Shown in pieces: positions 47,184 through 57,610 of a stretch of 64,000 nt of DNA (within the stretch, counting starts at the first letter, position 1; each line of letters begins with the position of its first letter). The notes beneath the pieces are model-generated. The model was not told the DNA's origin and did no database searches. It saw only the letters and a list, made by a program, of their open reading frames with translations. The DNA comes from Vreelandella olivaria (GTDB lineage Bacteria > Pseudomonadota > Gammaproteobacteria > Pseudomonadales > Halomonadaceae). The DNA is taken from NCBI GenBank assembly GCA_004295565.1, contig AP019416.1:2356001-2420000 (forward strand). Reading direction: 5' to 3'. A program made the translations under genes and the position numbers.

Positions 47184-49066
47184 GTGGCGGCGCTCTGTTC
47201 ATCAAGGTTTGTTAGCGCTGTTTCGGCCCGCACCGCTGACAGCCGTGGAGTGGGCTGACGAGAATTTCTATCTATCCTCTGAGTCGAGCTACCACGAAGG
47301 GCGCTGGACAACGCTCCACTTCCAAATCGCGATCTTAAACGCGATGGGTAACGACGAGATCCGCACGGTGAATGTGGTGAAGTCGGCCCGCCTTGGTTAC
47401 ACCAAGATGCTGCTGGCCGCCGCCGGTTACCTGCTGGAGCACAAGAAGCGCAACATCCTGACGTTCAGCCCCACGGATACCGACGCTGAATCGTTCATGA
47501 AAACGCACATGGAAACCATGGTGCGTGATGTGCCGGTAGTGCTGGAGCTGGCGCCCTGGCACGGCATGAAGCATCGGGATAACACGCTCAGCGCCAAACG
47601 GTTCGCCAACGGCAAGCAAGTGTTTGTGCATGGGGCAAGGCGGCCCGTAACTACCGCGAAAAGTCGGTGGATGTCGTGATTTACGACGAGCTCGCCGCCT
47701 TTGATGAAGACATCGAAAAGAGGGCTCACCACCACGCTGGGCGATAAGCGCCTCGAAGGCTCCACGTTTCCGAAGTCCATTCGCGGCTCTACGCCCAAGG
47801 TGCGTGGTCAGTGCCAGATTGAGGCAGCTGCCGAAGAGTCGCCGCACAAACTGAACTTCCATGTGCCATGCCCGCACTGCGGTGAAGAGCAAATCCTCAA
47901 GTGGGGCGGGCCCGATGCTGGATTTGGCATCAAGTGGGATGAAGGGAAGCCGGAGACCGCCTTTATCTGTGTGAGCACTACGGCTGCGTGATCAAGCAGC
48001 ACGAGCTGCAGGATGAAAGCCGCGAACACAGCGTCAAGGATGGCGTTTGGGTGTGCGCTGAAACAGGCATATGGACACGCGACGGCATTGATTGGTACGG
48101 CGCTGACCACGAGCCGATCCCAACCCTGAGAGCGTGACGTTTTATCTATGGACGGTGCTTAGCCCCTTTACCACCTGGGAGCGCATTGTCCGTGACTTCC
48201 TCAAAGCGAAGGGCTCGCCCTCGAAGCTCAAGACGTTCGTTAACACCACACTGGGCGAAACCTGGGAAGACGAGTTGGGCGAAAAGCTCGAATGGGAAAC
48301 GATCTACGGGCGGCGTGAGGTTTACCCGCAGGTGCCCGATGCAGCGGTGGCACTCACTGGCGGCATCGACACCCAAGACGACCGCTATGAAGGCCGCGTT
48401 TGGGCGTGGGGTAAGGATGAAGAGAGCTGGCTGGTAGACCGCTGGATTCTCTACGGCGACCCGGCCGGGCCTGAGCTAAAGCGCAAGGTGGCGCAAAAGC
48501 TGCACCAGGGCTTCCAGCGAACGGATGGGAACTGGATGCCGGTAATGCGCTGGTGCTGGGACTCAGGCGGGCATTACACCGATGAAGTGTACGCCATGAG
48601 TAAGCAGCAGGGCGCTTACTGGGTGATTCCGATCAAGGGCGCCAATAAGTACGGCAAGCCGATTGCCAACATGCCGCGCAAGAAAACTGCTAAAGGCGTT
48701 TTCCTCACTGAAGTGGGTACCGACAACGCCAAGGAAACCATCTACAACCGCCTCAAGCTCCAGCCGCAACCTGGCGTGGCGGTACCCGGCTGCGTTCACT
48801 TGCCCTCGAACGATCTCATCTGCGACGAGGATGAGATCAAGCAGCTCACTGCTGAAATCAAAGTGGCCAAGATCGAAAAAGGCCGGCGCGTTTATCGCTG
48901 GGATGCCGGCGGCCGCCGCAACGAAGCGCTGGACTGTTTCGTGTATGCCCTCGCTGCTTTGCGGATTAGCCAGCAGCGCTTTGGCCTCGACCTTAACGAC
49001 ACCGCCACGCTCGCGCCGCGACCAAAACGCAGGCGCTCCCGCGTGGCTAGAAAGAGCAGCTTATGA
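47184..49066 (+). CDS. terminase large subunit (lambda gpA type), several frame breaks
   Basis: About 630 residues when joined. ATPase with the unusual P-loop VKSARLGYTKM, as in lambda gpA, DVVIYDELAAFDED (Walker B), zinc-finger-like CPHCGEEQ with later Cys, and nuclease part DTQDDRYEGRVWAWG ... ALDCFVYALAAL. Breaks near 47640, 47720 and 47970-48125. Start uncertain (GTG 47184 or TTG 47209). Confidence 0.9.
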
Positions 49067-49283
49067 CCACCGAAACCTATTCCTCACGCCTTAATAAGGT
49101 GCGCGAAGCCATCGACAAAATCCTAAGCGGCTCGCAGTCATGGCGCTTTGGCGATCGGCAATACACTCGGGCAGATCTACCCACGCTTTACAAAATGGAA
49201 GAGCGTTTCGAAAGGATGGCCGCAAAGAAAGAGCGGCCAACGCTAAAGGCGGTCGTCACCGTGTTCGCTACATTGGATTTTAA
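49063..49283 (+). CDS. head-tail joining protein gpW, one frame break
   Basis: About 73 residues. YSSRLNKVREAIDKILSGSQ and YTRADLPTLYKMEERF; break near 49232, after which it ends GGRHRVRYIGF, the usual gpW ending. Overlaps the terminase stop; portal starts three bases on. Confidence 0.8.
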
Positions 49284-49285
49284 TC

Positions 49286-50937
49286 ATGGGCCTATTTAAC
49301 CGCTTAAAGGGCAGCACTGCTGCGCAAAAGCGAGACCAGATGGTTCGCCAGGAGCTGGAGCGGCTGGCGTCTACCCAAGGCCGCACACGGGCTAATAGCG
49401 GGAGCGAAACCCGGCACCGCGGCGCAAGCCGAATGATTCGCTCCATGCTCAGCTGGTTACCTGGGCTGGGCAGCCCAAGGCAGGACACACCCACAGGCGA
49501 GCGTGAAGTTCTTATTAGCCGTACCCGGGACGCCTACCGAAACCATATGATGGCGCGCGCCGCGGTTAACCGTGCCGCTACCAACGTGGTGGGCATGGGG
49601 CTCACGGTACGGCCTAACGTGGATGGTGAATCACTTGGGCTAAGTGACGATGAAGCCGATGCGCTTAATGATGAGCTGGCGCGTGGGTTTCGCCTATGGG
49701 CGGAGGATCCCGCCGAGTGCGATATCGAGGCCGGGCTCGATTTTTACATGCTTCAGCGGCTGGCTTTTGTCAGTGCGCTCGTCAGCGGCGACGTGTTTGC
49801 CATGACACCCGATGATCAGCGCCCCGGCTGCCTTTTCGGCACCAAGCTGCAGTTGATTGAAGCCGAGCGGGTCGGCAATCCGTTAAGCGATCTCCATACC
49901 CCGAATGAAGTCGACGGTGTGCGCACCGACAGACTGGGCAAGCCGACGCATATTCGCGTTTGCAGCGGTTACCCAAGCGACTACACCACCTCTCAGCAGT
50001 GGCAATGGTACCCGATCTTTGGCGCCCAAACGGGTCGCCGGCGAATTTTGCACCTGGTCAATGAAAAAGGGCGGCCAGGCCAAACCCGCGGCGTTCCCTA
50101 TCTGGCCCCCATTCTTGAAGCACTGCAGAAATTAGAGCGATTTAGTCAGGCAGAGCTGACCGCTGCCGTGATCAGCGCCATGTTCACCGTGGCGATTAAG
50201 CATTCGCCCAATGAAGATGCTGACATGGCGGCCGGTGGGCCCATGTGGAGCGAGGATAGCGATGATCCTAACAAGCCAGAGCGGCCCGTGGTCAGCAGTT
50301 CCGATGACCAGCCGAGTGATGGCGATAACCTGACGTTGGGTGAAGGCGCCGTCTGGGATCTCGAAGAGGGCGCCGAACCGGTCACCATTAACCCCAACCG
50401 GCCGAATGCCCAATTCGACCCGTTCTTTGTGGCCATCGTGAAAGAGATGGGCGCGGCACTGAAATGCCCTCCGAAGTGCTTCTGATGCACTTTAGCACCA
50501 GTTACACCGCTGCCCGCGCCGCTTTCAACCAGCTTTGGAAGTTTATCAAGCAGCGCCGTCACCACCTTACTGTGCAGTTTTGCCAGCCTACCTATGAACT
50601 GGTCATCGATGAGCTGGTGGCGCGTGGCCGTATTCAGCTACCTGGTTATAACGACCCGGTACGCCGCCGTGCTTATACCCGCGGCTTATGGATTGGTGAA
50701 CCTCTTGGCTCGCTGAATGAGCAGGTCGATGCCCGGGCGGCAACCGAGCGGATCGCCAACGGCACCAGTAATGAGCATATCGAAACCATGGCGCTGCACG
50801 GCGAGGACTGGGAAGACGTTCACCGTGACCGTGCCCGCGAAATCCAGCGTAAGCGACAAGATCGAGTGCCTGTCTATGTGGGCGGGAAAGTGCACTCAGA
50901 CGAGCAAGAGCCCGCCAACGCTGGCGCTGACGAATAA
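49286..50937 (+). CDS. portal protein (lambda gpB type), one frame break
   Basis: About 550 residues. RTRDAYRNHMMARAAVNRAA, IEAERVGNP, LHLVNEKGRPGQTRGVPYLA and the late LLMHFSTSYTAARAAFNQLW are the lambda-family portal landmarks. Break near 50467. Forms the dodecameric DNA entry ring. Confidence 0.92.
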
Positions 50938-50951
50938 ATCAGGAGACCCCC

Positions 50952-51795
50952 ATGACACTGCCTCGCACCGCCTTTGAACTGGCGGCTAGCCACACGTGGC
51001 TGATGACCGCTGAAGCACTCGATACCGTCATGGCCGTTGCAGCGCGGGAAGGCGATGTTCAAGCGCTGGAAGCCAGGTTAGGTCGCCCGCTGGATAATAC
51101 GCGCAGTGTCACCGTGCGCGATGGCGTTGCCATCATTCCCGTCAGCGGCCCTATTTTTCGGCATGCCAATTTGATGACCGAGATTAGCGGCGCCACCGCC
51201 ACCGGCAGCCTGGCCACCGATATTCAGGCAGCGCTCGATAACCCTTCCGTCAATGTGCTGGTGCTGGATATTGACAGCCCCGGCGGTGAAGCCACCGGCA
51301 TTAATGAGCTGGCGGAGATGATCTATCAGGCGCGCGGTGCCAAGCCAATCAAAGCTTATGTCGGCGGGCAGGCGGCCAGCGCCTCGTACTGGATTGCTAG
51401 CGCCGCCGATGAGGTGATCGTTGACGATACCGCCCAGCTTGGCAGCGTCGGCGTGGTGCTTAGCCTGCGTAAGCGCGAAGACCGGCCCGGTGAAAAAAGC
51501 TACGAGATTGTTTCCAGTAACGCGCCGAACAAGCGCCCAGATCTGGAAACCGAGGCAGGCCGTGCCCAGCTGCAAACGCGCACCGATGAGCTCGCGAACG
51601 TATTTCTCGACAAGGTGGCCCGCAATCGCGGCATTCCCGCGATGAGGTGAATGATCGCTTCCGCCAGGGCGGTATCGCCACTGGTGCACTTGCCGTGGAG
51701 GCCGGTATGGCCGACCGCCTCGGCTCACTAGAGGGCCTGATTGCCGAACTGGCGGGCTCCGTTTCAAAACCAGCACGAAAAGGAGCGTCATGATG
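50952..51795 (+). CDS. head maturation protease (S49, gpC type), one frame break
   Basis: About 280 residues. ClpP-fold S49 protease: VLDIDSPGGEATG, nucleophile region GGQAASASYWIASAADEV, LGSVGVVLSLR. Break near 51643 (one base short), then RFRQGGIATGALAVEAGMAD and end KPARKGAS. Cleaves scaffold and portal during prohead maturation. Confidence 0.9.
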
Positions 51796-52208
51796 ACGAC
51801 CGTTAAAACCACCGCTGAACTCCATGCCGCCATCGAAGCGGGTACCGACCCAAAAGCATTCAGATTGCGGCCGCTGAAAGTGTCGATACCGACAAAATCC
51901 GAGCCGAAGCTGCTGACGCTGAGCGGGCGCGCTGCAAAGGCATTCTTGACCTGGCATCGCCAGGCTTCGAGAAAGAAGTGGCCACCGCCATTGATGAAGG
52001 AACCAGTGTCGAAGCCACGGGATTGGCGCTGTTCAAAGCCGCTCAGGATCGCGGAATCAGTTTGCAGTCTATGCGAGCGGACGGGCAGGGCGCGCCTTCG
52101 GCTACACCGCCGAAAGATGACACCGAAGCAACCGAGCGTGCCGAAGGGTCAATGCCATCACCGCTCGCTGGAAGTGATCTCTCGCCAACCGCAAGCCAAT
52201 ACCATTGA
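51790..52208 (+). CDS. scaffold-like protein (Nu3 position), one frame break
   Basis: About 138 residues. TTVKTTAELHAAIEAGTDPK, break near 51855, then EAADAERARCKGILDLASPG and KEVATAIDEGTSVEATGLAL; acidic disordered end. The pattern 'ARxxxIL-LA-PGxE' recurs in phage scaffolds fused to or after S49 proteases. Starts overlap the protease stop. Confidence 0.72.
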
Positions 52209-52228
52209 TCGTTAAAGAGGATTTCATC

Positions 52229-52580
52229 ATGGCTGGAATGACCGCCAAACCCCACCCACAAGCCGCCGCGTTGCTGGCAGGTGATTTCCGCGCCGCTTCA
52301 TGACAATCACCGTTGCCGCTGGCCAAGTTCAGCCAGCGGGTGCCGTGATGGGGAAGTGACTGCGGATGAGAAATACATCTTGTCTGCCTCAGCCGCTGAA
52401 GACGGAAGCGCAACACCGAGCGTCATTCTGTGGGAAGACGTCGACGCGACGGATGGCGATGTAGAAGCCGAAGCGCTGATGTGTGGTGACGTGCGCGGTG
52501 ACAAGCTCACCCTTGGCACTGGTCACACCGTCGCTTCAGTACGCAAATCGCTGCGTAACGTTTCCCTATTCGTTCGATAA
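52229..52580 (+). CDS. head decoration protein (gpD type), two frame breaks
   Basis: About 117 residues. Breaks near 52287 and 52353; joined it reads PRRFMTITVAAGQVQPAGAV and YILSASAAEDGSATPSVILW then SVRKSLRNVSLFVR, as in lambda gpD relatives. Trimers that stabilise the expanded capsid. Confidence 0.8.
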
Positions 52581-52636
52581 GCCCGCCGCTAGGGGCAGCC
52601 AGGCCCTTCATCGTAGATATAACCCAGGAGAAAACC

Positions 52637-53661
52637 ATGGACTTGTTTGAACCCCGCACAATGCTTGAGGCGGTTGAGCAGATGAAGCGCGCCCGGCGTT
52701 TCCTTGGCACAACCTTCTTCGGTGCTAACCCAGTCAACTCTGTGACGCAGCACGTTGACATCGACATCCTCAAAGGCCAGCGCAAAATGGCGCCGTTTGT
52801 TCGCCCTAATCGCCCTGGCAAAGTGGTTGATCGTACCGGTAGCGTTATGCGCAGCTATCAGCCGCCTTATATCAAGCCCAAGCTGGAAACTAACGCAGGT
52901 CAGCTGCTTGGCCATCGCCAGCCAGGTGAGCAAATCTATTCTGGCCGCACGCCGCTTCAACGGGCGGGGGATCAGCTGGCGCGGGACATGGAAGATCTAG
53001 ATGACCAAATCAACCGCCGCGAAGAGTGGATGGTGGCGCAAGCCTTGACCAGCGGCCAAGTGGAAGTGGTGGGTGATGGTGTGGATGACATCATTGATTA
53101 TCAGATGGCTGCCAGCCACCAGGTCACTGAATCCGTGCTGTGGACGGAAGCCACCGCCGACCCGATTGCCGACCTGCGCAAGTACAAGCGCCGCATTGCC
53201 AAAGACAGCGGCCGAACTGCCAATGCGGCCGTGATGAGCGCCGAGGCTGCTGACGCCTTCTTGGATAGTGAATCCGTCATCAAGAAGCTCAACACCCGGC
53301 GCATCGATCTGGGCATGATTCGCCCGGAAGAGCTGCCGGATGGGGTTACCTACCTGGGTTACCTCAACGATCCTGGTGTTGATCTCTTCTCCTACGAAGA
53401 GTGGTACCTCGATCCGGAGGGTAATGAGCAACCAATGATCCCCGCAGGTGGTTTAGTCATGGGGCCCACCTCCAGCCGCTGCGGCATGCTGTACGCGGCC
53501 ATTCAGGATATGGAAGCCATTGAAGGTGGCATGTTCGACGTGGCGCGCTACCCGAAAAGCTGGATCGAGAAAGACCCCAGCGTGCGCTGGCTCATGATGC
53601 AGGCAGCCCTCTGCCAGGCTTCCATGAACCGGACGCCTTCGTTTACGCCAAGGTCGCATAA
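52637..53661 (+). CDS. major capsid protein (gpE type), one frame break near the end
   Basis: About 341 residues. FFGANPVNSVTQHVDIDILK, DDQINRREEWMVAQALTSGQ and GGLVMGPTSSRCGMLYAAIQ match lambda gpE relatives. One C missing near 53608; corrected end PGFHEPDAFVYAKVA at 53661, directly before a terminator. Confidence 0.93.
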
Positions 53662-53664
53662 CCG

Positions 53665-53689
53665 CCCCGCTAAAATGCGGGGTTTTTTA
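53665..53689 (+). terminator. terminator after capsid gene
   Basis: CCCCGC/GCGGGG stem (53665-53670 with 53677-53682) and T6. Probably partial, lowering expression of downstream genes compared with capsid. Confidence 0.8.
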
Positions 53690-53716
53690 TGCCCCATCGA
53701 CTAACAGGAGGCCGCC

Positions 53717-53922
53717 ATGGCTAAACAATACGTGGTAATCCGCGGACAAATTGAAAAGGGCAATGAGGTGTTGGCCAAGCTTGGACAGCCCTATAAGCCT
53801 AAAATAAACCCGAAGAGGATCGCTTGGTGAAGGCGGGCGTGATTGGGGACGCCCCAGGCTCACAGAAAGCAGCCGAGCCTGACACCGACCCTTCAGCCAA
53901 CCAGGGCGCGGGCGGTGCGTGA
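53717..53922 (+). CDS. head completion protein, gpFI-like position, one frame break
   Basis: About 68 residues: KQYVVIRGQIEKGNEVLAKL, break near 53803, then LVKAGVIGDAPGSQKAA and a polar tail. AGGAGGCCGCC precedes ATG 53717. Assigned by place. Confidence 0.55.
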
Positions 53923-54241
53923 TGAGCGTCTTTGACGACGAAGTGCGAGAAGGCACGCGGGAAATACTGGTGGAAGCCGGTGATCCGGCGTCCTTCGCCG
54001 CGCTGAATGCCGACCCTGTGCCTGTCACCGTCATGCTCGATCGAGACGTGGAGCGCACGGTGGCAGGTATGCAAGGCGTCATTATGGAAGCCCGTACCGA
54101 GTTAACCGGCTACACCAGTGAACTCGGTGCGGGTGCCCGTGGCGATGTAGTGACGCTGAACGGCAGGGTTGGCGGCTGGCCCAAAAGGCCCGCGACGACG
54201 GCTACCTGGTGACCTGGATTGTGACCCCGGAGCGAACATGA
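53922..54241 (+). CDS. head-tail connector, gpFII-like position, one frame break
   Basis: About 106 residues: SVFDDEVREGTREILVEAGD, VPVTVMLDRDVERTVAGMQG, break near 54170, then WRLAQKARDDGYLVTWIVTP. Overlaps both neighbours. Assigned by order and size. Confidence 0.65.
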
Positions 54242-54808
54242 GCCAAACCACTCCCATCAAGATAACGGTGGATAAGCAGGCGATCCGCCGTATCGAAAGC
54301 GACTTGATGCACATAAAGCATGGTGCACCACGCGCCATGAGCCGCGCGATTAACCACACGTTAGGCGTCACCCGTACCGAGGCCAGCAAAGAGATCCGTA
54401 AGCAGGTGAAGCTCAAAGCGGGCTACGTGCGTGACAAGCTGACCGTTAAACGGGCCACCGTTAATAGCTTGAACGGCGCAATCCGGACGCCAACGCGGGG
54501 CACGCTGCTGACGCGCTACCCACACCGAGCTTATAAAGAGGGCGGGGCTGGCGTTCAGGTGAAGCCAAGCGGTGGCAAAAGCGTATGCCTGGCGCCTTCT
54601 TTATCCGCTTCGCCAACGGCGTACAGGCGATTGCTATTCGCACCCAATACGGCCCTGGCCTGGGGCGCAGTGAAGGCATCAAAGTGCTTTACGGCCCTCT
54701 ACCAGCCAGGTGTTTAGCGATGTCAAAGACGACCTGCAGGCGCCCAGCGGCAACCGCTTAATGCAGCGCATGGGTTATGAAGCAGAACGACTACTTAAGC
54801 AGCAGTGA
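54238..54808 (+). CDS. minor tail protein gpZ-like, frame break
   Basis: About 190 residues. RAMSRAINHTLGVTRTEASK and VKLKAGYVRDKLTVKRAT are typical of the prophage minor tail Z family; break near 54582, after which FIRFANGVQAIAIRTQYG and VFSDVKDDLQ follow to 54808. Confidence 0.8.
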
Positions 54809-54809
54809 T

Positions 54810-55219
54810 ATGCCCCTATCAGAGAGCAGATCATCGCAGCCCTGGCAGAGCGGCTAAGCGCAGAGCGGGCGAACAGCATTATCGACACCTTGCCCGCGCG
54901 AAGTCTTTGGGATGGCAGTGACGGCCTTGTGGAGCGCAACCGGTACGGCGGTGTGAGCGTGACCACGGAGGTAACGGTTGAAACCGTGCACCAGGCTGAT
55001 CGCAACCACCGGCAATGGAGTACCCAGGGCAATACCATTCTGGCTGAACTGATTCATGAGGCTACTGGAGGCGATCGCACGCTGGGCGGGCTATGCGAGG
55101 ACATCGCCTATACCGGCGGTACGATCTATTACCCCGAAGAGGGCAGCGACATTATCGGCGTGGATCTAGTGCTTGCCGTGCGCTGGTCGCATGCCGTGGG
55201 TGATCCTTACTCCCAGTAG
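54810..55219 (+). CDS. tail terminator gpU-like, one frame break
   Basis: About 137 residues. Break near 54817 at a C run; joined as REQIIAALAERLSAERANSI ... LVLAVRWSHAVGDPYSQ. A terminator follows. Caps the tail tube at the head-proximal end in lambda relatives. Confidence 0.75.
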
Positions 55220-55239
55220 TACCTGTAATTCTGATATTG

Positions 55240-55262
55240 CCCGCCGCGTGCGGGTTTTTTTT
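55240..55262 (+). terminator. terminator before major tail gene
   Basis: CCCGC/GCGGG stem (55240-55244 with 55250-55254) followed by T8. Confidence 0.8.
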
Positions 55263-55309
55263 ATGCCCGCGTGCCGGGCTTTTATCCAAGCAACATAGGA
55301 GGGCGCCCC

Positions 55310-56299
55310 GTGGCGATTACCGACAACCCTAAACTGGAATATGAGTCCGGCCAATCCTTTAACGATTGGGAACATCTATCCGACATGGGCGATGCCACCA
55401 TCTTTGAAGCAACGTTCGCCCCTGGAGCGGCCGCGCTGGCTTTGAAGCGGAGGTTCGCCCCTGGGGCTGGCGACCGGTGGGCAGATCCGCGCCGGTACTG
55501 GCAATGATAATGTGACTGTGGCCGCGTTAACGGCTTACATGCCGACCGCTACCGGTGCCGCCAGCGATGGCCTTGTACATGTGGCCAGTGCGGATGTGGC
55601 CATCGAGCGTGCTTCCACTGAAACCCATGTGATTACCAGCATTACGGTGGATAACAGCGGCGCGCTGGTGGCCGTGGCTGGCGCCGAGGGCGCTACCTTC
55701 AGCGAACAACGGGGCGAGCCGGGTGGGCCAGCGTTCATTCCCGTGGATTCTGTTGAGATTGGCCAAGTGCGCCTTGGCAGCAGCAGCGCTGCCCCGTGAA
55801 TGATACTGACATTTACCAAGTCGTCGGCAACCACCAGGAGCGTTACGACAGCCCTGTTTGGCAAACCGACCCCGCCAGTGGGGAAGTCCACTTCGCAGCA
55901 GAACTGCCCAAGATCCATACGGGTAACCTGCCGAAGCGCGTTAGCGTGAGAGGTTACACGCCGATCTTTGCCGAAATTCCCCGGGCCAGTGACTGGGTGC
56001 CCGCGGAAACCTCCCACTCCACTAACTCAACGCAGATCTATAACGGCACGCTGGGCAGCGTTTCGCAAACGCTTGGGCAAGCGAGCTTCACCTATTACGG
56101 CGAAGGGGATGCCACTGATCCGCTGGTTCGACTTAAAAACAATCGGCTGTGGTTTCGCTGGTACCAGAACCGCCACCGGGCACCGTTCTCGCTGACTCAA
56201 GGCATTCTCGGTATAGGGCGCACGTATCCGGCAGGCGATCACGTGAATATCAGCTGCACCGTATCGGCTGAACAAGCCACCGTCGATTTTGAAGGCTAA
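55310..56299 (+). CDS. major tail tube protein (gpV position), frame breaks
   Basis: About 328 residues, joined across breaks near 55430-55465 and near 55796. Start GTG 55310 after AGGAGGGCG; early part DNPKLEYESGQSFNDWEHLS; a repeated-looking middle; C-terminal QIYNGTLGSVSQTLGQASFT and YQNRHRAPFSLTQGI. Longer than lambda gpV and not clearly alike in sequence; order supports the call. Confidence 0.72.
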
Positions 56300-56313
56300 G
56301 CGTTTCGTCATAG

Positions 56314-56335
56314 AGCCTGCCACGGCAGGCTTTCA
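56314..56335 (+). terminator. hairpin after tail tube gene
   Basis: AGCCTGCC/GGCAGGCT stem with two-base loop and a short T run; weak terminator or mRNA end stabiliser. Confidence 0.55.
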
Positions 56336-56370
56336 TAGCTTTCAAAACAGCACTTGTTTGAGGTGATGCC

Positions 56371-56868
56371 ATGGAATTTGATGTAAACCGCTTCACCGGG
56401 GCCAGCTTTAAGCGCCGTGAAGAGGATGTGCCGGTGCCCGACCTGCGTGATTGGTTCAAAGGCGTCAAAGAGGGTGAGGCACCTACTTGGCGCGTGCGCG
56501 GCTTGAGCGGGGCGGAGTTGGCCAGCGTTAATGAAGCCCAGGCCCGCAACCGTAATCGAAACGCCATCGCGGAAGGGCTGCTATCTCAGAAAGATGCCAA
56601 GGTGACCGATGCCGTGCGTGAATTGATCGGTGCCGGTGACAGCGTGCCGGATGACCTGGCGCGGCGTATTGAAATGCTGGTGATGGGTAGTGTTAAGCCA
56701 GAGTGCAGCCACCAGCTGGCAGTCAAACTGGCGGAAGCCTTTCCAATAGAGTTCTGGGAACTAACCACCAAAATCACTCAGCTGACCGGCCTTGGCAGCG
56801 AGCCGGGAAAGCCGAAGCGCTCTTCAGGCAGCCCGATATCCAAATCGCCCTCCAACTCTGCGACCTGA
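56371..56868 (+). CDS. tail assembly chaperone gpG
   Basis: 165 residues, intact. FKRREEDVPVPDLRDWFKGV, WRVRGLSGAELASVNEAQAR. Helps tape-measure folding. Near its end lies GGGAAAG (56805-56811), at which a fraction of ribosomes should slip by -1 to make gpGT. Confidence 0.85.
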   Translation: MEFDVNRFTGASFKRREEDVPVPDLRDWFKGVKEGEAPTWRVRGLSGAELASVNEAQARNRNRNAIAEGLLSQKDAKVTDAVRELIGAGDSVPDDLARRIEMLVMGSVKPECSHQLAVKLAEAFPIEFWELTTKITQLTGLGSEPGKPKRSSGSPISKSPSNSAT

Positions 56869-56978
56869 AGGGCGAATTTCTATTCCGAGTACGACCTGAC
56901 CTGTTCCCGCTGGCGATGCTGACGGAGCTGGAGTGCGATCTTTGGGGGATGTATTTCGAGCAGCGGAAGAATAAATAA
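56371..56978 (+). CDS. gpGT fusion made by programmed -1 frameshift
   Basis: The -1 frame after the slippery heptamer 56805-56811 continues as KAEALFRQPDIQIALQLCDL then LAMLTELECDLWGMYFEQRK to 56978, the T domain. It has no start of its own. The heptamer is the same as in lambda G/GT and lies in the right register (G GGA AAG). Confidence 0.85.
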
Positions 56979-56979
56979 T

Positions 56980-57531
56980 GTGCTAGGTTTAATGAGGAAT
57001 ATTGCTGGGAACGGCTATGTGTGGCTTAAGGGTGGCGAGTTTGGTGGCGTCACTTGTGCTTCCCTTGGTAGCGCAGGGCAGATATTCAAGTGCATTGATG
57101 ATACCGAGCATGTGACGTATCAGGATTTTGTGTGCCCGGTAGGAAGTGAAGAAGTTCGGCTGTACTTTAACTTTGGAAGGCTGGAGGAGGCACCAGACAC
57201 CTCTCAGGTAATACCGGTGCAAGATTTGCTGCCAATAGGCTCTGCAGAGCTACAGGCAAAACTGCTGATTGCCAGGCATCAATTTGAAAACCTTCGCCTG
57301 TTGGCCGAGCGGTGCGATACGGATTTAGAGCGCTCCCCAGATGAAATGTTATGTTTTGATATGCAAACGCGCTATCAATTACTGCAGCCAGGATTTATGC
57401 ACTTTCTCCAGTTAGACCCTCAAGATTTGCCAAACCAGCAAGCACAAGAGTTGCTTACAGGTGGGGTGCGTGATCTTGAGTACGTGAATAACGTTTACCA
57501 GAGACTTAACCACGAGTATTACGACAGATAG
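56980..57531 (+). CDS. unknown gene between GT and tape measure (moron-like)
   Basis: 183 residues, intact; GTG 56980 or ATG 56992. Reads GNGYVWLKGGEFGGVTCASL ... RLYFNFGRLEEAPDTSQV ... and helical C-terminus. Lower G+C and different codon use than the tail genes around it, own terminator after it. No family recognised. Confidence 0.6.
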   Translation: MLGLMRNIAGNGYVWLKGGEFGGVTCASLGSAGQIFKCIDDTEHVTYQDFVCPVGSEEVRLYFNFGRLEEAPDTSQVIPVQDLLPIGSAELQAKLLIARHQFENLRLLAERCDTDLERSPDEMLCFDMQTRYQLLQPGFMHFLQLDPQDLPNQQAQELLTGGVRDLEYVNNVYQRLNHEYYDR

Positions 57532-57557
57532 CGAATACCGCAAAGTTTAGAAAGCTC

Positions 57558-57583
57558 AACCCGCCAGGATCCGGCGGGTTTTT
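57558..57583 (+). terminator. terminator after the moron-like gene
   Basis: AACCCGCC/GGCGGGTT stem followed by T-rich sequence; same stem sequence as the immunity terminator at 31435. Confidence 0.8.
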
Positions 57584-57610
57584 ATGCCTGCAATTTAAGA
57601 GAGGTGGCCG

